A stretch of 7,918 bases of DNA from Betaproteobacteria bacterium (GCA_025354965.1 JANXLW010000403.1:1-7918); one strand, 5' to 3'; shown: positions 1 through 6,690, counted from the first letter of the stretch. Numbers and translations: made by a program. The notes: generated by a model not told the origin, from the sequence alone.

Positions 1-98
1 ACCACTGTTTCAAACCGGGAATCCATCTGAAAACCCTTCACCACCGGTGCCATTTTGATGGCCTCTGGGCGGGTTCCGAAGACGATAAGAATTTTCAT
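1..98 (-). CDS. wecB: UDP-N-acetylglucosamine 2-epimerase (non-hydrolysing), 5' part only
   Basis: Only the first 32 codons are present; the gene runs off the left edge. The start ATG is at 98-96 and the protein opens MKILIVFGTRPEAIKMAPVV, followed by KGFQMDSRFETVV. The FGTRPEAIKMAPV stretch is the hallmark N-terminus of the WecB/MnaA family, which interconverts UDP-GlcNAc and UDP-ManNAc in the cytoplasm to supply ManNAc-type sugars for surface glycans. No strong Shine-Dalgarno is visible before this ATG. The frame stays open upstream to an alternative ATG at 182-180, which would add 28 residues (MDRHGDDSGLHYTW...). That extension is not typical of the family, so 98 is preferred. Family assignment is firm; activity cannot be judged from this fragment. 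Confidence 0.9.
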   Translation of the reverse strand, partial: MKILIVFGTRPEAIKMAPVVKGFQMDSRFETV

Positions 99-202
99 TG
101 AACAGGACTGTCGGCAGGCAGAGGTGAATAGGGCTGAATTCCAAGTGTAGTGCAGGCCGCTGTCATCGCCATGCCGATCCATCCTCGCCACGTTACCTCA
201 GT

Positions 203-322
203 ATGCTGTTTCCCACCGTCCCATTTGCCCTGCTGTTTTTGCCAGTTGTGCTGATTGGCTTCTACACCATCGCGAATTTCAGCGTGTACGGGGCCGCTGC
301 CTGGCTGTTTGCTGTGTCGCGA
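203..322 (+). pseudogene. 5' remnant of an MBOAT-family O-acyltransferase (AlgI-like)
   Basis: From the ATG at 203 the frame reads MLFPTVPFALLFLPVVLIGF and then YTIANFSVYGAAAWLFAVS. This matches the usual first membrane segments of MBOAT (AlgI/DltB-like) proteins, which move acyl groups onto extracytoplasmic polysaccharide and normally run 450-500 residues. After about residue 39 (codon 317-319) the similarity stops; the expected FYG-type continuation is replaced by RSVGVTVPSRS, which is antisense to another gene fragment. The frame stays open to 499 but that tail is not meaningful. The gene is therefore a roughly 40-codon remnant and cannot make a working enzyme. The assignment rests on a short pattern recalled by eye. 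Confidence 0.62.
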
Positions 323-396
323 TCTGTCGGCGTGACTGTTCCATCCAGATCAACCACCAGTGGCAAAGTTCTTGGCTCTTCGGCAATCATCTGCAT
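262..396 (-). pseudogene. 5' remnant of a HAD-domain protein, probably HAD-UbiA fusion type
   Basis: On minus, ATG at 396-394 (or 390-388) starts MQMIAEEPRTLPLVVDLDGT, followed by VTPTD. PLVVDLDGT is the HAD phosphatase motif I (DxDGT; catalytic Asp pair at codons 16 and 18). This N-terminus, a short lead followed by LPLVVDLDGTL, is typical of proteins joining a HAD domain to a UbiA-like prenyltransferase, which attach or process prenyl-linked sugars. A good ribosome binding site (AAGGGAG, five bases before the ATG at 396) shows the start is authentic. Coding similarity ends near 322-325; the rest to the TAG at 262-264 is antisense to the MBOAT remnant. It lies 49 bp downstream of the AT3 acyltransferase in the same direction, so it was probably its operon partner before truncation. 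Confidence 0.58.
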
Positions 397-445
397 TCAC
401 TCCCTTATTTCTCAGGCAGTCGTATTGAAAAAGACTATAGCGGGC

Positions 446-1489
446 TCACCCCGACGACTTGGCAAGGGTCAACGACTTCAATCGCCCCACCAAGGGTAGC
501 TCTACCGCAAACCCAATAATCAGGGCGCAGCTCACGGCACCAGCAACTGCAAGCGTGAACACCAAGACCTCCGGCAGAAGGTGATAGACGCCAGCTTTCA
601 GCAGCAACATATAGATCACATTGATAAAAATGATGTGAGATAGGTATATCGAATAGGACACGGTACCCAATTGGTATATCAGCCTGGGTGTTGCTATGGC
701 CCTTTTTTTCTCCAGTTCAACCAAGCAGAGCAGGATTGCTGCAGATGCCAAGCCTAACGCGACGCGTCCGGCGCCGCTGTGAAGTGTAGTGACGGCTCTT
801 TCAAAAACGACGGCGCCTACAAAAGCCGCGAGTGCCAGGCCCGTCGCTGCCCAGCCAATACACTTGAAATGCCATGTGCGCACTGCTGCACCCACCGCTA
901 TTCCCATGATGAACTGCAGGCTGTGGCCACTCCACAGATTTGCGCTCCACGACAATGCACCGGGCCAGACCAGTTTGTACACGATGCCCAACGCCCACAC
1001 AACCAGGAAACCAGTGCCAAAGCGACGACTGACCAACAGTGCGCAAAACAGCACATAAAACATGACCTCAAACTGCAGTGACCACGCGACGCCAAGATAT
1101 TGTGGCTCTGCAACAGGGAGCAGAAAAACCGTTCCGGCCAAGTCCAGGTAAGAGAACGCCAGACCTGCATCTTTTCCAAGCAACCAGCGCCCCACACACA
1201 GAACCAGGACCGCCAAGACGAGGCAAAACCAGAAAATGGGGTAGATGCGGGTGAGTCTTCGCCAAAGATAAATGGGAATCTTTTGGGGCTTGCCGATATC
1301 GGCAAAATGCACATAAGTGATGATGAAGCCGGAAAGCACAAAAAAGAAATCTACCCCTACGTAGCCAAACCCAAAAATGTCACCTAGCCCAACGTGCCCC
1401 GAAAAATGATCCACTCGCATCAAGTTTGCAGCGTGCATGAACACGACCATCAGTGCCGCAATGCCACGCGCGCCTTCAATGGACTGCAT
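446..1489 (-). CDS. AT3-family membrane O-acyltransferase
   Basis: This is an inner-membrane protein of the acyltransferase-3 family (OafA/NodX/ExoZ type), which transfers acetyl or similar acyl groups to sugars of surface polysaccharides. Landmarks, numbered from the chosen start: IEGARGIAALMVVFMHA with the family's conserved His at residue 19; YVGVDFFFVLSGFII; RRLTRIYPIFW; VAWSLQFEVMFYVLF; and YSIYLSHIIF near the C-terminus. It is hydrophobic throughout, with about ten membrane segments and 347 residues, normal for the family. The frame opens at an ATG at 1534, but the family's conserved N-terminus begins just after the ATG at 1489, which has a purine-rich GGGGAAA before it. I therefore choose 1489. 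It is divergent from the SGNH hydrolase at 1608, with 118 bp between. Acyl donor and target sugar cannot be read from the sequence. Confidence 0.92.
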   Translation of the reverse strand: MQSIEGARGIAALMVVFMHAANLMRVDHFSGHVGLGDIFGFGYVGVDFFFVLSGFIITYVHFADIGKPQKIPIYLWRRLTRIYPIFWFCLVLAVLVLCVGRWLLGKDAGLAFSYLDLAGTVFLLPVAEPQYLGVAWSLQFEVMFYVLFCALLVSRRFGTGFLVVWALGIVYKLVWPGALSWSANLWSGHSLQFIMGIAVGAAVRTWHFKCIGWAATGLALAAFVGAVVFERAVTTLHSGAGRVALGLASAAILLCLVELEKKRAIATPRLIYQLGTVSYSIYLSHIIFINVIYMLLLKAGVYHLLPEVLVFTLAVAGAVSCALIIGFAVELPLVGRLKSLTLAKSSG

Positions 1490-1607
1490 TTTCCCCGGAG
1501 TGCTGGCGTTTGTGTGAGGGCTTGGCATGCGCATATGCTGGGGTCTTTGGTGCGCCGCCTGGCAAACCGTTGCTTGGCGGAATCCCAGAGATGTTAACGC
1601 ACGCCTT

Positions 1608-2288
1608 ATGAGTTTCGCATCACGCCGTTGGCTGCGATACCTTATTGGCGCCTATCTGGCCTTGTCACTGCCATTCATTGCGCTGTTTGCCTTGTCGGAG
1701 CGTCTGCAATTGGACGCCGGGCGACTGATTTTGCAAAATCTATTTGAATGGAGACCCGCCGTTGCCATTCTGTGCGGCGACAGTAACGTGGCTGGTTTGC
1801 CCGATAGATTGCCCCGTGCCGCGTGGGGCTGGGGGACTGTGATGAACCTGGCCGTGCCGGGTGCAACGGTTTTCCAAATCCTGCCTCAGGTTGATGCGGC
1901 CATGGCCATGTCCACGCGCCACGTGATCGTGATGGCGGGCACGAATGACTTGGCCCGCAACAGTGATGATGATATTTTGAACGCTTGGGGCGCTTTGTTT
2001 GCGTTGCGCAGTCATCGCAACCCACCAACAATCCCTGCTCGCCCACGTATGGTGATTGTCTCGATCCCACTGCAGTCTGATGCGGCCATGGATAAGCGCA
2101 TTCACCGACTCAACCAGCGCTTGGAAGCCATGGCAAACCGATACCATTGGCGCTTTGTGGATGCCAACACCAGCGTTTTTCGGCCAGATTTGCCACGTGA
2201 GCAAATACTGATCGATCAGGTCCACTTTTCCACGCTCGGATATCGTCATTGGTTTGAGGTTGTAGCATCTTCAGTTGCTTCAAAATAA
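1608..2288 (+). CDS. Membrane-anchored SGNH/GDSL-family hydrolase
   Basis: The protein has 226 residues. Residues 9-31 form a single hydrophobic segment (LRYLIGAYLALSLPFIALF), a membrane anchor or uncleaved signal that places the domain in the periplasm. SGNH blocks are all present: ILCGDSN (block I, nucleophile Ser59), NLAVPGAT (block II, Gly85), MAGTND (block III, Asn113) and IDQVH (block V, Asp203 and His206). Members hydrolyse or transfer O-acyl esters, often acetyl groups on glycans. The frame is open from an ATG at 1527, but that would overlap the divergent gene and add residues unlike the family. The ATG at 1608 starts just before the membrane segment, though no strong Shine-Dalgarno precedes it. 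Divergent pairing with an AT3 acyltransferase suggests a role in setting acylation of the same glycan (inference). Confidence 0.85.
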   Translation: MSFASRRWLRYLIGAYLALSLPFIALFALSERLQLDAGRLILQNLFEWRPAVAILCGDSNVAGLPDRLPRAAWGWGTVMNLAVPGATVFQILPQVDAAMAMSTRHVIVMAGTNDLARNSDDDILNAWGALFALRSHRNPPTIPARPRMVIVSIPLQSDAAMDKRIHRLNQRLEAMANRYHWRFVDANTSVFRPDLPREQILIDQVHFSTLGYRHWFEVVASSVASK

Positions 2289-2311
2289 GTAGCTAAACAA
2301 TAAATAGGCAT

Positions 2312-2332
2312 AAGGGCTTAAGCCTTTTTTAA
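2312..2332 (+). terminator. Rho-independent terminator after the SGNH hydrolase
   Basis: Twenty-three bases past the hydrolase stop, AAGGGC (2312-2317) pairs with GCCTTT (2322-2327) across a TTAA loop, six pairs including one G-T. A run of six T follows the GCC (2325-2330). It faces the plus-strand gene as a classic hairpin plus T-tract. The stem is short, so efficiency may be moderate. Confidence 0.62.
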
Positions 2333-2336
2333 TAGA

Positions 2337-2356
2337 GTTAGACAAGTCTGACCCCC
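2337..2356. repeat. REP-like hairpin adjoining a GGGGGTCAGA-type motif
   Basis: GTTAGA (2337-2342) pairs with TCTGAC (2347-2352) across a CAAG loop, six pairs with one G-T, flanked by ACCCCC. On minus this reads GGGGGTCAGACTTGTCTAAC. GGGGTCAGA-type tetranucleotide-plus-hairpin units resemble REP elements mobilised by RAYT transposases. Only one copy is in the window, so the repeat status is inferred from the motif's look alone. Confidence 0.33.
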
Positions 2357-2381
2357 TTCGCATCCTGCTGTTCTCCGGCCT

Positions 2382-2609
2382 CTACCCCGGCCTATCCTGT
2401 TTGGGACGCAGCGCGTCGGCTTTGAGGGCCTGCGCCAGCTCGTCCGTAAAGGCCCCCAGTTTGCTAAAACCCTTGGTCCGAACGTACTTGGGCATTTCAA
2501 CTTCTTCTGGGGTTTGGAGCCATTTGTGCGCGGTGTTGCACTGCTTGAGGTGTAACACGCACTGGCGATGATCACTTGCAGGTTCGCCGTTTCACGCCTT
2601 GGGGTTCAT
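2382..2609 (-). pseudogene. Decayed ORF of unknown family with an in-frame stop
   Basis: On minus, ATG at 2609-2607 gives MNPKA then TGA (2594-2592). The same frame continues for about 69 codons to TAG at 2384-2382. The continuation looks like real protein: HLKQCNTAHKWLQTPEEVE followed by MPKYVRTKGFSKLGAFTDEL and AQALKADALRPKQ. A longer open frame on the same strand (2575-2318) is rich in Arg, Ser and Pro and looks like a shadow. I do not recognise the family. It may be the 3' end of a gene cut when the flanking region was rearranged, or a fragment carried by a mobile element given the REP-like hairpin next to it. No start or ribosome binding site is convincing. An internal start at the Met of MPKYV would leave only about 39 codons. 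Confidence 0.35.
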
Positions 2610-2672
2610 CCGGTTTTCTATTCCGCGCAAGAATGGCCGCGAACCTCTATCGAACCTAAAAAAGGTTGAGTC
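2610..2672. other. Short spacer with weak hairpin after the ATP-grasp gene
   Basis: Together with the decayed ORF this fills the 384-bp stretch without an intact gene between the SGNH hydrolase and the ATP-grasp stop. AACCT (2653-2657) and AGGTT (2663-2667) form a five-pair stem with an A5 loop, six bases past the ATP-grasp stop on minus. There is no T-run after it on that strand, so it is at best a weak terminator. CGAACCT occurs twice close by. Confidence 0.3.
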
Positions 2673-3914
2673 CTACGATGCCTGAAAAACACGCTTACCA
2701 AATTTTAAAAACAGGTTCCTCACATCTGCAAAAAACGGCAGTGGGTCGAGAGAGTTCCAAACGTAATATCGAACTCTGGGTCTAAAAAAGTCGCCCATGA
2801 ATCGAATGCCTTCATTCCATTTTCGGATTTTGAAGGATCGATCAACGATCAATTCAGGGTGCAGAAAGATACGCGCGAGGCGTTTGACCTCGGTGCTCAT
2901 CATTCGGCAACGAATGGGTGGACGTAAAGGCGTCAGCACAGGCATTTCCAATCCACTCTCAAGATAGTAGGAAATCAGCGCAAAATCCGCATGGCTATGA
3001 AATGCCAGTGGGTAACTGCCCCAATATCGGCCATTGATCTCCATCAGAACAGCCTGATTCGTCGCCTGATCCCAGCGGTACTCGACCATGGCCACTCCTT
3101 CCCAGTCGACGTGGCGCAGCAATTCAATTGATTTTTCCTGCAGTGCAAGATGCTGGTCAAGTGCGATTGAGTCGCAGACGCTGGAAAAACCCCCTTCAGG
3201 CGGCCATTCCGCAACACGAATATGTTGAAACCGCCGCAACGCCTGACCATTGCGCATATAGAAAAACTGCCCTAGACCACGACCATGGCAGTAAGTCTGC
3301 ACGATGGGCCACTCCGCCAAGCATTCATAACGTCGGGCTGCAGCCAGAAATTGCTCAGAGTTATAGACATACTCCGCCTTTACCATTTCCAGCCCGTGGG
3401 AGCTGAGTTTTTGGGCGACCGCGTTGGGATCCTTCCACTTCAGTACTGCCGGGAACCTGAAGTTGACAGCCAGCTCATTTGCTTGTTCCATTGAGCTGAT
3501 TTCCACCGTCTCGGGCACGACAATGCCGACTTCGCGCGCTGCCTGCAGTGTGCGTTGCTTGTCCAGAACGATTGCCAGTTTTTCAGGAGTAGGCACAACA
3601 GGATGTACACGTCCGAACGCGTTGCGGTTCAGTGCCAGCCAGCTTAGGTTGGCTTCTGAAACGGCCAGCAGGCAGCATGGGCCAAACTCCTCACCTAAAG
3701 CGCAAATGGCCGCTATCAGCTCCCGGCTACGCGGCGGGTTAACCACCAGTTTGCGTGACAGGTAGCGTGAGGTCAGTCCAATGGCACCTGGTTCATGAGC
3801 GATGCCAATCACCGGCACACCGGCGCGGCCCAACTCCCGGACAATACTTAAACCAATCTGTGTTTCCAGGCCCAGAACGATGCAGGGCGGCAGGCTGCTA
3901 ACGCGTGAGGACAT
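2673..3914 (-). CDS. ATP-grasp family ligase
   Basis: The cytoplasmic protein has 413 residues. It opens with a pre-ATP-grasp fold (CIVLGLETQIGLSIVRELGR, residues 11-30). The region near LDKQRTLQAAREVGIVVPET (117-136) begins the ATP-grasp domain, PAVLKWKDPN (155-164) carries a likely ATP-binding Lys, and VEYRWD (277-282) and LMEINGRYWGSYPLA (290-304) hold the Mg-ATP ligands Glu292 and Asn294. ATP-grasp enzymes activate a carboxylate as acyl phosphate and join it to an amine or thiol. In glycan loci they may add amino acids to sugars, but the substrate is unknown here. The frame is open back to 4073, but that part lies inside the upstream acyltransferase and reads as low-quality sequence. ATG 3914 leaves a 17-bp overlap with that gene, implying translational coupling; no Shine-Dalgarno is obvious. 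Confidence 0.85.
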   Translation of the reverse strand: MSSRVSSLPPCIVLGLETQIGLSIVRELGRAGVPVIGIAHEPGAIGLTSRYLSRKLVVNPPRSRELIAAICALGEEFGPCCLLAVSEANLSWLALNRNAFGRVHPVVPTPEKLAIVLDKQRTLQAAREVGIVVPETVEISSMEQANELAVNFRFPAVLKWKDPNAVAQKLSSHGLEMVKAEYVYNSEQFLAAARRYECLAEWPIVQTYCHGRGLGQFFYMRNGQALRRFQHIRVAEWPPEGGFSSVCDSIALDQHLALQEKSIELLRHVDWEGVAMVEYRWDQATNQAVLMEINGRYWGSYPLAFHSHADFALISYYLESGLEMPVLTPLRPPIRCRMMSTEVKRLARIFLHPELIVDRSFKIRKWNEGIRFMGDFFRPRVRYYVWNSLDPLPFFADVRNLFLKFGKRVFQAS

Positions 3915-5001
3915 AACGTTGATGAACAAAAATTTCAACACGCAGCAAGTGCTGCTCAATCCATTTCTTGAGAAGATGGCGCTTGTTCTCGGTGATGTAT
4001 CCGATGGCGAATACGGATGCCGCGACCATGGCCGTCGTGGCCCACCAATACGCATGGCCTGACGGGTTACCATGAATCACTGCTGCCCAAAAGAGAAATA
4101 GCGGCTGGTGCAGCAAATAGAGTGACAGGGTATAGCCCGCCAAAAATCGGATTGGTCGCTCAAGGGGTAGAAGAAAATGTTGCAGGCGAGGGCTGACCTT
4201 ACGCATGCCGACGAAATTCAGAAACACCAGAGCGCCGAGCAGGTAGTCGCTGGGGAAAAATTTTGAAAAAGTAAACTGAGCATGCCATTTTTCACCGATG
4301 AGATTTTTGCTGTAAGCCGCAACCATGTCGGTCAACTCGGTTTGGTGAAACGCCACGATGCCAAAAAATGATCCCACAACCAGTATCCACGCCACAGACT
4401 CTGATATAGCCTGTAAGCGCTGCCAGCGATATAGCACCACCCCTAAGATCCAGATTGGTGCCAACAAGGTTACCTTAGGCCCCACAGCAAAGGCCAACAG
4501 CGCAATGGCAATCAGGCCTGTGCGCTTTGGCAGAAACATGAGCAAGCCAAAGGCAACGTAGTACCACATTTCATAACAGATCGACCAATACGGTACATTC
4601 GAAAAACTGGTGATAGACACAAACCAAACTTCGTTGAGCAAAAACAAACTAGCTGCACCGCGCAGCAGGAAATTGTCGAACGGGTACCCATAAAGTGCCG
4701 GGTACAACTGGCGACCAACTGCGTCAAGTATGACCGTCAGCAAGACCGCAGGCAATGCGACTGAGTAGACCCGTGAGATACGGCTGGCAGCGTAGGTCGC
4801 CAGTTGCTTCTCCCGGGTATCGGTGATGTAGGCGATCACAACGCCTGACAAGACAAAAAACACAATTACCGAGCTGTGTCCGAAATTGCTGGCTGGCAGT
4901 ACGTCATTTATCAATAGACGCTGGTTCGAGTGGTACAAATAAACCAGGCAGGCCGCCGTAAAGCGGACCAGATCCAGGTAAATTGAAAAGGCCTTGTTCA
5001 A
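3898..5001 (-). CDS. AT3-family membrane O-acyltransferase (second copy)
   Basis: This 367-residue polytopic membrane protein belongs to the acyltransferase-3 family. Landmarks: YLDLVRFTAACLVYLYHSN with the conserved His24; SVIVFFVLSGVVIAYI (44-59); the basic RISRVYS loop (74-80); a YWSICYEMWYYVAFG segment; and GYTLSLYLLHQPLFLFW near the C-terminus. It would acylate a sugar on the periplasmic side using a cytoplasmic acyl donor. The start is TTG at 5001-4999, since the family's N-terminus begins immediately after and a TAG closes the frame three codons upstream; a weak AGAG precedes it. The deacetylase stop is nine bases upstream, and its 3' end overlaps the ATP-grasp start by 17 bp. It shares only family motifs with the acyltransferase at 446-1489 and does not look like a recent duplicate. 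Confidence 0.92.
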   Translation of the reverse strand: MNKAFSIYLDLVRFTAACLVYLYHSNQRLLINDVLPASNFGHSSVIVFFVLSGVVIAYITDTREKQLATYAASRISRVYSVALPAVLLTVILDAVGRQLYPALYGYPFDNFLLRGAASLFLLNEVWFVSITSFSNVPYWSICYEMWYYVAFGLLMFLPKRTGLIAIALLAFAVGPKVTLLAPIWILGVVLYRWQRLQAISESVAWILVVGSFFGIVAFHQTELTDMVAAYSKNLIGEKWHAQFTFSKFFPSDYLLGALVFLNFVGMRKVSPRLQHFLLPLERPIRFLAGYTLSLYLLHQPLFLFWAAVIHGNPSGHAYWWATTAMVAASVFAIGYITENKRHLLKKWIEQHLLRVEIFVHQRYVLTR

Positions 5002-5010
5002 ATTGCTCTA

Positions 5011-5979
5011 TCAGATTGATTGCAAGCGCCGTCGCAACTGTTCAACGTAACGTTGACTTGTTGAAAGCCATGTTGCACGGGGTGCAGCGCTTGCGGATGG
5101 TTCCGTGGCCGAGGGTCGCAAATCTTCACTGAAGCCCCGTACCTTGAAACGTTCCGGATGTTGTGCCAGAAAAGCGCACAAGCGATCGAACCGCTTCACC
5201 ACGATCCAGTCCGGCGCCGACGATCCAGGCTTGAGCATTTCGAAGTTGTGCGAAACAATCACGAAGTTTTGCGCGCCAGCAGCCTGCGCGCTCAGCAACC
5301 CGTCACGCATTTCGCTGAAGGCGCAAGCGCCCACCTGTGCAGGCCTGTCATTCCTGAAACCGTCTTTCAGTATCGTCACCGGAAATGTGGCCACTCCTTG
5401 CACAACGAAGGGGGTGTTGAAATCATGCTCCCTACGCAGGTCTGGTGCACTAACGTCGTAACAACGATTCAGGCTGGTGTCCAACAGTATTGAATTGCGG
5501 CGCAATGCTTCAAAGGTGTCGCGATTGGCGGCATAGTTGCCCGATCGGAAGGCACTGATAGTGCCACTACCAGCCGCCTCCAGCATCTTGCGGCCATGGG
5601 CAATCAGCGAAGTCTGTTCATCCAGCGTGTAATAGCTCAAGTGCTGCCGCTTGGTTGCGCAGTTCTCGATGATGGGTTCTATAGCCTCATCGGTCCATTC
5701 CGGATGTAGATGCAACTGTATTTCGTGCCCCGCACCGCGAATCAATTGAACGATGATTTCGAGGTGCTTCGCGCCAAAGCGGGTGGCAAACAAAGGTTCG
5801 ACAAAGAAAACCCCTTTGAGCCCATGCTGGTTCAGAATGGCCAGTGTCTTGGGCAGGGCATAGTCGCCGTGGGTGGAATGGCCAAAGATGTAACGCTCAA
5901 AACTGCCGGGAAATGCCCGATCCAGATCGTCCCAACCATTGCACCAAACTTCAATATCAAAAGTTAGAAAAACATTCAT
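5011..5979 (-). CDS. Polysaccharide deacetylase-like protein (CE4/NodB fold)
   Basis: The protein has 322 residues and no signal peptide, so it is predicted cytoplasmic. Motif I is VFLTFDIEVW (residues 3-12, Asp8 in TFDIE, where classical members have TFDDG). Metal-site histidines lie in GHEIQLHLHPEW (84-95; His85, His90, His92). FRSGNYAAN (144-152) corresponds to the family's R-x-P/G-x-Y motif, and FVIVSHNFEML later supplies a possible catalytic His. This pattern recalls WbmS-like deacetylases of O-antigen clusters rather than secreted chitin deacetylases. It probably removes N-acetyl groups from nucleotide- or lipid-linked sugars, creating a free amine. The start overlaps the phosphatase stop as ATGA, so translation is coupled. 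A free amine made here could be the acceptor for the ATP-grasp ligase two genes downstream (inference). Confidence 0.86.
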   Translation of the reverse strand: MNVFLTFDIEVWCNGWDDLDRAFPGSFERYIFGHSTHGDYALPKTLAILNQHGLKGVFFVEPLFATRFGAKHLEIIVQLIRGAGHEIQLHLHPEWTDEAIEPIIENCATKRQHLSYYTLDEQTSLIAHGRKMLEAAGSGTISAFRSGNYAANRDTFEALRRNSILLDTSLNRCYDVSAPDLRREHDFNTPFVVQGVATFPVTILKDGFRNDRPAQVGACAFSEMRDGLLSAQAAGAQNFVIVSHNFEMLKPGSSAPDWIVVKRFDRLCAFLAQHPERFKVRGFSEDLRPSATEPSASAAPRATWLSTSQRYVEQLRRRLQSI

Positions 5980-6584
5980 TGCGGCATGCAGGGGCTTTGG
6001 TTGGAGCGCATTTCACCGGTCAGGCCCTGAACCGCAGCGTAGATTAGCGTGAAGCAGGTTTTGAAATACGCGTCAGACAGGGTGTGTGGGTCGTGCAGGT
6101 GGATGCGGTGCGGCGAGGCCCAGTGCCCCAGCAAAGCGATTGATCGTTTTGGTATGCCTGCTGCTACCAGTTGTTTGGCATGGCGAATCTCCATGGCCAG
6201 CAACAGATCGGTGGGACGAAAACTATAGTCCGATATGTCGGTGGCCCGGTGTCCTGATAGATCAAGCGCAAACCGGGGTGCCGTTTCTATTGCCTTCTGA
6301 AATGCCGGTGCGCCGGTGGCGGTTGACAAGCCGATTGAGCAAGTGTTGGCACCCATCGCCCGCGCCACCTGCTCGGCAAACGCACTGCGGTTGATATTGC
6401 CCAGGCACACAAAAACCAGCCTGTCTATCTGCTTGGCTGTGGGATGTGTATGGTCTTCGATCCGACCCAGCACATAGTCAGTTTGCGCCAGCATGGCCCG
6501 AACCCATCCACGCGTGCTGCCATGGTTGGTTTCAATCAATGTTCTCAGTCGCGTGGTCAAGGACGTAATGGCGGGCAGTTTCAT
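5976..6584 (-). CDS. Low-molecular-weight protein tyrosine phosphatase
   Basis: The protein has 202 residues. The P-loop VFVCLGNINRSAFAE (57-71) gives C(X)5RS with catalytic Cys60, Arg66 and Ser67; the family's frequent Cys after NI is Asn here. The general acid loop is HDPHTLSDAYF (Asp165, Pro166). Wzb/Etp-type enzymes are about 145-155 residues, so the first ~53 residues (TRLRTLIETNHGSTRGWVRA...) form an N-terminal extension of basic, helical character. Such phosphatases dephosphorylate Wzc-type BY-kinases controlling polysaccharide polymerisation and export; no kinase is in this window. It is the first intact gene of the operon, 10 bp after the stop of the asparagine synthetase-like remnant. 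The ATG at 6584 has only a poor Shine-Dalgarno, consistent with former coupling to that gene. Confidence 0.9.
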   Translation of the reverse strand: MKLPAITSLTTRLRTLIETNHGSTRGWVRAMLAQTDYVLGRIEDHTHPTAKQIDRLVFVCLGNINRSAFAEQVARAMGANTCSIGLSTATGAPAFQKAIETAPRFALDLSGHRATDISDYSFRPTDLLLAMEIRHAKQLVAAGIPKRSIALLGHWASPHRIHLHDPHTLSDAYFKTCFTLIYAAVQGLTGEMRSNQSPCMPQ

Positions 6585-6594
6585 GGCAGATGGG

Positions 6595-6690
6595 TCAGCT
6601 CAGTTTGTAAGAAGGTGCCGTTCCCCTCAGCCATTGCTCCAGCATCATCAAAATCCACACCATTTCACCGAAGTACGCTGGATGCCCTGG
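6595..6690 (-). pseudogene. 3' remnant resembling an asparagine synthetase (AsnB-like amidotransferase)
   Basis: On minus, the frame ending at TGA 6597-6595 reads GHPAYFGEMVWILMMLEQWL then RGTAPSYKLS. The xxWxLLMLExWLR pattern close to a stop codon is typical of the extreme C-terminus of class-B asparagine synthetases, which are common in EPS loci where they amidate sugars or partner proteins. Upstream of about 6690 the frame loses family character and a stop appears 14 codons before GHPA. About 30 of some 600 codons remain. Its position 10 bp before the phosphatase start, same strand, suggests it headed the operon. The family call rests on a short C-terminal pattern and could be wrong. Confidence 0.48.

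Noticed and set aside
779..1387. Several plus-strand open frames inside the first acyltransferase
   Set aside because: They are antisense to a well-supported membrane protein, start without ribosome binding sites and have unnatural composition (His, Cys, Arg rich).
1490..1607. Divergent promoter pair between the acyltransferase and SGNH hydrolase
   Set aside because: TTGGCA (1523-1528) and TTGGCG (1574-1579) occur but no suitable -10 at the right spacing was found; a promoter is expected here but cannot be placed.
1675..2249. Minus-strand open frames of 131 and 169 codons across the SGNH hydrolase
   Set aside because: The plus-strand frame carries all four SGNH blocks; the minus frames have no recognisable motif.
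2318..2575. 85-codon open frame on minus beginning MIIASACYTSSSATPRT
   Set aside because: It is Arg/Ser/Pro-rich with no domain character; the neighbouring minus frame (2382-2591) gives the more protein-like sequence, so this is taken as a shadow.
3915..4073. 53-residue N-terminal extension of the ATP-grasp protein
   Set aside because: It lies wholly within the upstream acyltransferase in another frame and reads as non-protein-like; the fold begins after the ATG at 3914.
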